Source of the DNA: an uncultured Oscillospiraceae bacterium
Lineage (GTDB): Bacteria; Bacillota; Clostridia; Oscillospirales; Acutalibacteraceae
DNA: 34,867 nt
Assembly (NCBI GenBank): GCA_900549775.1
Contig: URPR01000011.1
Span: 1-34,867, forward strand
Direction: 5' to 3'
Shown: piece after piece, positions 7,643 through 13,805 of the stretch
Layout: each line of letters starts with the position of its first letter
How positions within the stretch are numbered: the first letter of the stretch is position 1
Program-made: the position numbers and the translations under genes
Notes under the pieces: model-generated
What the model was told of the DNA's origin: nothing
The model's database searches: none
The model's input: the letters and a program-made list of their open reading frames with translations, nothing else

Positions 7643-8979
7643 AGGCAAAACTCCTTATATTTTTTATAAAATGGTTGATTCAGTTCTTGCACTAAGTTAG
7701 CCGCAAGCGATAGAAACCCATAGTAAAAATGGTACGGGTGCTCCACATCCATAGATTCAGAAAAAGCAAGCCCCATATTATGAATTAGTTTTCTATTTGT
7801 ATGCACATCAAAAACTATATCAACTTCATTCCTCTTTACCACTTCCCAAAATTGCTTGCTGTCGGAGTAGGCTAAAACATCACAATGCAAATTTTCATTC
7901 TTTATTAAACTTGAAAGTCTCTTAAAAGTCTTTCCGCTAATATTTGTTACCTTATCTCCTATCGTCTCGTGCAGTCTGTAAAAGGAAATAACCTTTATAT
8001 CTAACCCCAGCTCAAGCAATGCTTCAATCAAGTCCAATGTGCGGTTAGCCCCTACAGCTACGGCTACTTTTTTGCCCTTTAAAAGCCTTTTAAAATAAAG
8101 CAATTTTTTCTCAGCAAATAACCTATATTCATTTAAAATGAGCTTTTTTTCATCTCCTAAATGAAAATAATCTACAAGACTTTCAAAGAATATCGTCGTA
8201 TTTTTTATTCCTACCGGTATTGGCAACTTTAAATACGGGACATCAAAGTTTTCTTCCATAAATTTAATAGTGCTGTAAGCCGACCCTGGACATCTCACTA
8301 TATTTAAACTGGCTCTTGATGCTTTTTCAATGTCATTCAGCCCTAAGTTAGATGTAAAAACTCCGTTTAACGTTATCCCTATGCTGTTTAAAAGCTTTTC
8401 AAGCTCAGACATATCTCTGCCCGCTCGGTAATCAAACGGCCAACTGTACCCTATGTAATTTACACTGTTTGGAATTTTTTCTTGATCTTTTGTAAAACTT
8501 TTAACTAATTCTGAAATCACCATATTATGCCCGTCAGACTGCGCCATACCGGAAATACCTGAAGTATGTAAAACTAAGCACTTTTTGGAAATTTTACTCT
8601 TTATTTTGCTCACGAGTCCATCAATGTCTTCACCTATCAGCTCACTAGTGCAAGTTGTCAGTATCACAATTAAGGAAATTTTCTCTACATCATTAAGTTC
8701 AAAGAGCAGTTTTTCGAGTTTACTAAGCCCACCGGTTATCACATCCTTTTCGTTCATGTTTGTGCAGTAAGTTCTTGCAACACCCCCTACATAGTCAAGC
8801 TTAAATTCATTGTTACATCCTTTAGGACCGTGTATCACTATAGCTACGTCGTCCTTCATGCACTGAAGAGATCGCCAAGCCCCTCTCATGGAGCAGCCAT
8901 AATTAACGTTGTCCGTCCCGCAGTAACTTTGTACGCTTATATCGTTTATATTTTCAGAGCTAAAGCATAACCCTTTCAT
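7639..8979 (-). CDS. Nitrogenase-like component 1, NifD-like (alpha) subunit
   Basis: Member of the nitrogenase component 1 family, about 446 aa. P-cluster-type cysteines are Cys29 (NYGC), Cys55 (HGPKGC) and Cys110 (LTTCTSELIGED). By motif alignment with Azotobacter NifD, several cofactor-site residues are kept. Cys230 (LNIVRC against LNLVHC) matches Cys275. His417 (PYHFYYGF against PYHGFDGF) matches His442. Gln147 and His151 (AQSDGH against SQSLGHH) match Gln191 and His195. Arg313 (GANR against GGLR) matches Arg359. Arg96 and the valine-70 region are not conserved. This supports binding of a NifB-derived FeMo-co-like cluster, unlike tetrapyrrole-reducing relatives. The start is the ATG at 8979, 2 nt after the NifH-like stop and behind a G-rich site. 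An upstream TTG at 8991 would overlap the previous gene. Confidence 0.9.
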   Translation of the reverse strand: MKGLCFSSENINDISVQSYCGTDNVNYGCSMRGAWRSLQCMKDDVAIVIHGPKGCNNEFKLDYVGGVARTYCTNMNEKDVITGGLSKLEKLLFELNDVEKISLIVILTTCTSELIGEDIDGLVSKIKSKISKKCLVLHTSGISGMAQSDGHNMVISELVKSFTKDQEKIPNSVNYIGYSWPFDYRAGRDMSELEKLLNSIGITLNGVFTSNLGLNDIEKASRASLNIVRCPGSAYSTIKFMEENFDVPYLKLPIPVGIKNTTIFFESLVDYFHLGDEKKLILNEYRLFAEKKLLYFKRLLKGKKVAVAVGANRTLDLIEALLELGLDIKVISFYRLHETIGDKVTNISGKTFKRLSSLIKNENLHCDVLAYSDSKQFWEVVKRNEVDIVFDVHTNRKLIHNMGLAFSESMDVEHPYHFYYGFLSLAANLVQELNQPFYKKYKEFCL

Positions 8980-8981
8980 AT

Positions 8982-9800
8982 TTACCCCCAACCATATTTT
9001 TGATAAAGTTCATACATCTCGTCATCTGAAAGCGGCACCGGTAAACTTGGCTCATCGCACGTGTCCATTTTTTTTGCAAAGTTGATAAATAAGTTTGATA
9101 CATTTGCATTTGGATACATTTCTATTACAGTTTTCTTTGCGATTTCGGCTCTATGAAAGCTGTTATCTCGCGGAACAACAAGTGCTACTTTCGTCTTTAT
9201 TGCTTTAGCAAATTCTGACACTATTTCTTCTTCATTCGGAATACCTCTGCAGTTCAATATGATACCTTTCAGCGTAACAGAGCCGTTTATTGCGTACTTT
9301 CTTATACATTTACAAATATTATTAGCCGCAAAAACCGACATGAACTCTCCTGAAGCGACTAGGTAAATTTCTTTTGCGTAGCCTTCTCGTATAGGTACAG
9401 CGAAGCCTCCACACACCACATCACCTAAGACATCGTAGACTATATAGTCATTATTCCAATCAAAGGCTCCTAGTTCCTTTAAGGTATCTATGCTAAGAAT
9501 GATACCTCTTCCTGCACAGCCGACACCCGGTTCAGGACCACCGGATTCTACACATTTTACTCCAGAAAAGCCAACCTTAACAATATCATCTACATTTTCT
9601 ATTTCATCGTGATCTTGCAAGTATTCTAAAACTGAAATTATTTTTTTTCCGCCCAACAATAGCTTTACAGAATCTTTTTTGGGATCACAACCAATCTGCA
9701 TTACTTTTTTCCCAAGTGATGCTAATGCTGCACTTATGTTTGATGACATTGTGGACTTTCCTATGCCCCCTTTTCCGTAAATTGCAACTTGTTTAGCCAA
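8982..9800 (-). CDS. NifH-like ATPase (nitrogenase-type iron protein)
   Basis: The NifH family is clear. The P-loop GKGGIGKST is at 9-17 and a DPK switch motif follows. The two ligands of the shared [4Fe-4S] cluster are Cys95 (in PGVGCAGRG) and Cys130 (in GDVVCGGFA). Arg98, at the position ADP-ribosylated by DraT in diazotrophs, is present. The protein would pass electrons with ATP hydrolysis to the NifD/K-like pair encoded downstream. I prefer the TTG at 9800. It gives MAKQVAIYGKGG, the usual NifH N-terminus, and leaves 9 nt from the G5 tract, whereas the ATG at 9809 directly abuts that tract. Either start overlaps the 3' end of the NifB-like gene, implying coupled translation. Length is about 272 aa, normal for NifH. 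No NifI-type regulators lie next to it. Confidence 0.93.
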   Translation of the reverse strand: MAKQVAIYGKGGIGKSTMSSNISAALASLGKKVMQIGCDPKKDSVKLLLGGKKIISVLEYLQDHDEIENVDDIVKVGFSGVKCVESGGPEPGVGCAGRGIILSIDTLKELGAFDWNNDYIVYDVLGDVVCGGFAVPIREGYAKEIYLVASGEFMSVFAANNICKCIRKYAINGSVTLKGIILNCRGIPNEEEIVSEFAKAIKTKVALVVPRDNSFHRAEIAKKTVIEMYPNANVSNLFINFAKKMDTCDEPSLPVPLSDDEMYELYQKYGWG

Positions 9801-10578
9801 TTTTCTCATCCCCCTTATTTATGTATCCGTAGGCATCTGCTCTACACCTAGAGCAGGTTTCCTTTTGCAAAATATAATTTGCAGCTTCCTTTCTGAGTTC
9901 ATTTAATTTTTTAAAATCAACCTTACAGTCGCTAAACTTTCCAGAAGGTATAATCGGTATAATATTCATTATGTTTACATTCAGCCTGTTGCAAAGTTTC
10001 GCAATCGGTAATATCTGATCATCGTTGACGCCAGGTATGTAAACTGTATTTACTTTTAAGTGGATCTGCCTTTTGGCGGCTTTTTTCAGTCCTTTTAACT
10101 GTTTTTCAAGTAAAAGTTTCGCAGCGTCTGCACCAAAATATTTTTTATTCTTGTATATAACATAACTGTAAATTTTTTGTGAAACCTTCGTGTTGAGCGA
10201 ATTTAAAGTTACCGATAAAAAGTTTAAATTTAGCGAAGCGAGTTCGTCAATTTTCTCGTCCAACAGAAGCCCGTTTGTACAAAGGCAGGTAGTATAATCT
10301 TTTAAAACATTCAAGCATTTAAAGGTTTCCTCATTATATAAAGCTTCTCCGGGTCCTGCTATTCCAAAAATGCATCTGTTTTTGTCTATATTTTTTACGT
10401 ATTCTTCTATTTCGTCAGACTTTAAAACTCTTTTAGTCACACCGGGTTTGTTTACATGTGCACAAGTGATCTTTTTATCACAAAAATTACAATGTATATT
10501 ACACTCTTGCGCAACCGGCAGGTGCAATCTTTTTATCTCGTTTATGCACGTTTCGTTAAAGCATGGATGATATCGCAT
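9793..10578 (-). CDS. NifB-type radical SAM cofactor-synthesis enzyme
   Basis: Matches the NifB core over its whole 261 aa. It begins with HPCF (4-7) and has the radical SAM motif CX3CX2C at Cys26, Cys30 and Cys33 (ECNIHCNFC). It also has Cys39, FGIAGPGEAL, LCTNGLLL, KVNTVYIPGVND and the C-terminal CSRCRADA signature typical of NifB. NifB fuses two 4Fe clusters with a carbide from SAM to give NifB-co, the precursor of FeMo-co and related cofactors (established). There is no NifX-like extension. The ATG overlaps the methyltransferase stop as TAATG, with GAGGAAAGGTGA upstream. It directly precedes the NifH-like gene, giving the order B-H-D-K. A cofactor-making role for the downstream NifD/K-like pair is a strong inference. 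The MarB paralogue type cannot be excluded. Confidence 0.92.
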   Translation of the reverse strand: MRYHPCFNETCINEIKRLHLPVAQECNIHCNFCDKKITCAHVNKPGVTKRVLKSDEIEEYVKNIDKNRCIFGIAGPGEALYNEETFKCLNVLKDYTTCLCTNGLLLDEKIDELASLNLNFLSVTLNSLNTKVSQKIYSYVIYKNKKYFGADAAKLLLEKQLKGLKKAAKRQIHLKVNTVYIPGVNDDQILPIAKLCNRLNVNIMNIIPIIPSGKFSDCKVDFKKLNELRKEAANYILQKETCSRCRADAYGYINKGDEKIG

Positions 10579-11225
10579 TATGCATCACCTTTCCTCAAAT
10601 GTATGGCATAGTGGAAAAACGTTTTGTCTTCATGAAACTCTTCTATTTGCTTTAATGAAATAATGTGAAATGACTTAAAAAGTTTGTATATATATTCTTC
10701 GTCTACGAAAAAATGCGGTAATATGCTTCCATCTTCTTCTTTTTTCATTAACGTATTTTCAGCGATCAAAGATCTACTTCCGTCAATAAAAGATTTATCG
10801 TTTTTCGAAAGCATCGTTACGAAAGCTTCTCCATTTGCTTTTAACACTCTTCTTATTTCGTAAATCGTTCTAATGAGACCTTCGTAGTCTGTATGGTAAA
10901 TTGAATTATAGGCAACTACAAAATCAAAACTTTGCGATGCAAAAGGAAGTCTGTTCATGTTGCCATTTACTAAATCTATTTCTAAATTAAGTTGATCAGC
11001 AAAATTCTCTATTTTATCTAGCCCCTCTTTTGAGAAGTCAAATGCAGTAACATCAAAACCATTTTTTGCAAATAATAGGGAATGCCTACCTATGCCTGCG
11101 CCTAAGTCCAAAAGTTTTTTGCTTCTTTTTTCAGACCACAAATGCAGATAATAATAAATATCTTCCGATGGTTCGTTCCAGTGTGTGCTGGTTATGTTGT
11201 TCCAATTCCAAGCTTTTTCAATCAC
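10578..11225 (-). CDS. Class I SAM-dependent methyltransferase
   Basis: Rossmann-fold methyltransferase of about 215 aa. Motif I is LDLGAGIGRHS near 40-50, an acidic FDFS follows in motif II, and NGNMNRLPFASQSFDFVVAY contains motifs III/IV. The family resembles small-molecule methyltransferases (Methyltransf_11/25 type), but the acceptor cannot be predicted. It sits between the first SPASM enzyme and the NifB-like gene with essentially no spacing, so it belongs to the operon. Start choice: GTG at 11234 overlaps the upstream stop, but the best spaced ribosome site (GGAGTGA, 11238-11232) serves the GTG at 11225, which I use. Possible roles are modifying a cofactor, a metabolite handled by the nitrogenase-like enzyme, or a SPASM product; none is shown. 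Confidence 0.85.
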   Translation of the reverse strand: MIEKAWNWNNITSTHWNEPSEDIYYYLHLWSEKRSKKLLDLGAGIGRHSLLFAKNGFDVTAFDFSKEGLDKIENFADQLNLEIDLVNGNMNRLPFASQSFDFVVAYNSIYHTDYEGLIRTIYEIRRVLKANGEAFVTMLSKNDKSFIDGSRSLIAENTLMKKEEDGSILPHFFVDEEYIYKLFKSFHIISLKQIEEFHEDKTFFHYAIHLRKGDA

Positions 11226-11230
11226 AAAAA

Positions 11231-12544
11231 TCACTCCGATCCAATTTTAATATTCCTTTTTAGCTCATTAATTGAAAGATTTGTTGTCTCATGGCCGGCC
11301 GAAACACCTGCTGCACTGTTATATCCTATAACGCCGGCATAAGCTTCTATCATCTTTTCGTAGTTAAACTCACATTTTTCAAGCTCATCGTACATATCCC
11401 ACAAGAATTCCTCTAAAACCTTTTTGGTAAAGTAACAGTTCCTCAAGTCTAAGCCTTCTTTATATCTTTTAATGCCATCGAAAAGGCAGCCACCACCACA
11501 TATGCCTATGGCTTCACAGTTTTTGCAATACCTTCTATGTATAGGTGTTCGCTTTACCCATCTGTCGTAATTGTAACTTTTGTTATTAAATGGAGGGTAG
11601 TTGACACAGTTCGTGGTAGAGCCGTCAGGATAAATTAAAATTTGTTCGCCTCCCGCTGTACAATCCATTATTCTAAAAGTTTCAAATATCAAAGGCTTTA
11701 GCTTTCTTGCGATTTGATCTATGTATATTTTTTCTTTTTTAGCGTAATAAAAAATTTTTATCAATTCATCCGTATATTTTTCTATGTCCACTTCAGAATC
11801 GTTGTACTTAGTAAAATGCGGAATATTGTAGCCAAAACTGTCAACTTTCAATTTATCTCTTAAATTTTTGGTCATATCGTAGAGGCTTGAAACATTGTAA
11901 TCACCCGCCACTACAGAAGCACCTACCGTACAACCTGCTTTTTTTGCATTGTTATATCCATTCAATATTGACTCGTAGGCTTCTTCTCCATTTAACAATT
12001 TTCTCATGGAGTTTCTACTCTTGGTGTCTCCATCCAGCGACAAAACTATAAGAACATTTTTTTCTTTCAGTTTTTTAGCTATTCTTTCGTTTATTAGAGA
12101 GCCATTGGTTTGGATAATAAATTTCGCGTCCACATTGTCTAAAAAGTATTCCACTGTTTGCCAATTTGTTAACGGCTCACCGCCAGTAAATAAGATAACG
12201 CCATTTTTTATCTTATCGTTATAAAAGTCTATAACCTTTCCTGCCATCTCTATGCTCATTTTAGAACTAGGAACTCTTTTTCTATTTTTATAAACCAAGC
12301 AATATTCACATCTAAAATTGCACCCTGTTGAAATTATTACCTTTATATTTGAAAGCACAGGCTTTGATATTTCGTTTTTCTTTATAATTAGACTAAAGTT
12401 TTTTTCAAGGTCTTCCTCGAAGTTTTCCTTAGTTGTAAAAACTTTTTTAAGGTTATATGGATTAAATAAAATTAACTTATTTCCTCTTTCAAAAGTGAAA
12501 ATTCCTTTTTTCTTCAAATTTTCTCTTAAGCTAGTTTCTTCCAT
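11231..12544 (-). CDS. Radical SAM/SPASM maturase-like protein, first gene of nitrogenase-like operon
   Basis: This 437-aa radical SAM enzyme has an N-terminal extension of about 65 residues (KLILFNPYNLKKVF) that resembles the leading segment of peptide-maturing SPASM enzymes. The CX3CX2C cluster follows at Cys75, Cys79 and Cys82 (GCNFRCEYC), then FTGGEPL and a C-terminal SPASM cysteine set (DCTAGGEQ, NCVNYPP, YCKNC, CGGGC, NCYF). The last 35 residues include an unusual small-residue tail, GVIGYNSAAGVSAGHETTN. The start is the ATG at 12544, 8 nt after AGGAG. A TTG one codon earlier is too close. It heads the operon, but no convincing -10/-35 promoter was found in 12548-12650. Substrate unknown; peptide modification is a family-based guess. 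Confidence 0.88.
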   Translation of the reverse strand: MEETSLRENLKKKGIFTFERGNKLILFNPYNLKKVFTTKENFEEDLEKNFSLIIKKNEISKPVLSNIKVIISTGCNFRCEYCLVYKNRKRVPSSKMSIEMAGKVIDFYNDKIKNGVILFTGGEPLTNWQTVEYFLDNVDAKFIIQTNGSLINERIAKKLKEKNVLIVLSLDGDTKSRNSMRKLLNGEEAYESILNGYNNAKKAGCTVGASVVAGDYNVSSLYDMTKNLRDKLKVDSFGYNIPHFTKYNDSEVDIEKYTDELIKIFYYAKKEKIYIDQIARKLKPLIFETFRIMDCTAGGEQILIYPDGSTTNCVNYPPFNNKSYNYDRWVKRTPIHRRYCKNCEAIGICGGGCLFDGIKRYKEGLDLRNCYFTKKVLEEFLWDMYDELEKCEFNYEKMIEAYAGVIGYNSAAGVSAGHETTNLSINELKRNIKIGSE

Positions 12545-12652
12545 CAAATTTCTCCTTTGCTATACAAAATTTAACAAATATTCACCTTTTATTTTAAAGT
12601 AAAAAAAGCGCGAAATTTATCGTTTTTTGTAAAACAAAAATCTAAAAAAGAA

Positions 12653-12679
12653 TACCTCAATGAAATTCTCATTGAGGTA
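12653..12679. terminator. Bidirectional hairpin terminator of hemW
   Basis: TACCTCAATGA (12653-12663) pairs perfectly with TCATTGAGGTA (12669-12679) around a 5-nt loop. T-runs lie on the outer side of each strand. It ends the minus-strand hemW transcript and separates it from the nitrogenase-like operon. Confidence 0.8.
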
Positions 12680-12688
12680 CTTTTTTAC

Positions 12689-13792
12689 TTAAAATATAAT
12701 CTCACTAATTAGTTTATTGGAAACAAAAAAGCCTTCTTTTGTTAGTTTTATGCCGTTTTCATTTGTTTTCACAAACCCAAACTTTTCGTAAAGTTTCGCA
12801 TTTTTTATGTAATTGCTAGGTATGCTCGCCTTAAATCTTTTATAAAACTCGTCTTGCCTTAAGCCTGAATTTAAACGCAGCCTTAGCATGGCATATTCTG
12901 TCATATCCCCGCCACAGTCGTCGAAAATAACTTCAGGAAAATTTAAAAACTCCGACAAAGATCTTCTATAATAAAACCTTTCACCGTTGATAAATGAATG
13001 CGCACCGGGACCTATACCTAGATATTCATCAGCATTCCAATATTTTAAATTGTGATGACTCTCAAATCCTTCTTTCGAAAAATTCGATATTTCATACTGC
13101 AAAAAACCTATTTTTTCAAGATTCTCACAGACAAACAAATACAGTTCCCTTTGAAATTCATCGTCAGGTAAATTTAAATTTTGCCGTTCCTTGTAGAAGG
13201 ATGTACCCTTTTCTATTTTCAGCAAATAAGCCGATATATGCTGTACGTTTAATTCATTGCAAAAATTTATCGATCTAAGCACGCTTTCTTTAGTTTGACC
13301 CGGCGTGCATAACATCAAATCAACTGAAATATTAGAAATTTCAGCATACTGCGCCTTTTTTATTGTGCTTTTTGCCATTTGCGCCGTATGGGTTCGGCCT
13401 AATAACTTTAGCTCCTTTTCGTTGGCTGACTGTAATCCTATAGACAATCGGTTTACTCCTAGTTTTTTAAGAGACTCAAAATCTACTTCATCACATTTTG
13501 TTGGGTTGACTTCCACTGTAATTTCACTATTTTTTACCAATTCAAAATTTTCTTTTATATGCGAAAATATTACTCGAAAATGCTCAACACTCAATAAACT
13601 CGGGGTTCCTCCTCCAAAATACACAGTGTCTATTTTTCTGTTCAATTTTTTACCCCAATTTTCTATTTCATCACAAAGCTTACTTACATAGTTGTCTAGA
13701 TCGTGAGTGCTGGGCTTGACGGAATAAAAGTCACAGTATGGGCACTTTCTTAAACAAAACGGCACGTGAATATAAAGTCCTATAGGGTTCAA
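12689..13792 (-). CDS. hemW: HemW, radical SAM heme chaperone
   Basis: This 367-aa member of the HemN/HemW family has a radical SAM motif CX3CX2C at Cys13, Cys17 and Cys20, followed by Asp and Phe22 (CPYCDF). The HemW branch has this CXF form, while true coproporphyrinogen dehydrogenase HemN has CXC. The motifs VYFGGGTPS and NRLSIGLQS are typical. HemW proteins bind heme and deliver it to target proteins and are often mis-annotated as coproporphyrinogen oxidase. The gene starts 14 nt downstream of the uvrA stop, so the two are probably cotranscribed. A terminator follows at 12653. Confidence 0.88.
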   Translation of the reverse strand: MNPIGLYIHVPFCLRKCPYCDFYSVKPSTHDLDNYVSKLCDEIENWGKKLNRKIDTVYFGGGTPSLLSVEHFRVIFSHIKENFELVKNSEITVEVNPTKCDEVDFESLKKLGVNRLSIGLQSANEKELKLLGRTHTAQMAKSTIKKAQYAEISNISVDLMLCTPGQTKESVLRSINFCNELNVQHISAYLLKIEKGTSFYKERQNLNLPDDEFQRELYLFVCENLEKIGFLQYEISNFSKEGFESHHNLKYWNADEYLGIGPGAHSFINGERFYYRRSLSEFLNFPEVIFDDCGGDMTEYAMLRLRLNSGLRQDEFYKRFKASIPSNYIKNAKLYEKFGFVKTNENGIKLTKEGFFVSNKLISEIIF

Positions 13793-13805
13793 GCATCTTT
13801 CTCCT

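Noticed and set aside
6311..8979. Light-independent protochlorophyllide reductase (BchN/BchB) or CfbD
   Set aside because: A NifB-type gene is present, and the NifD-like subunit has counterparts of Cys275 and His442, which these relatives do not use.
12689..13792. Oxygen-independent coproporphyrinogen III oxidase (HemN)
   Set aside because: The radical SAM motif is CX3CX2CXF, as in HemW, not CXC.
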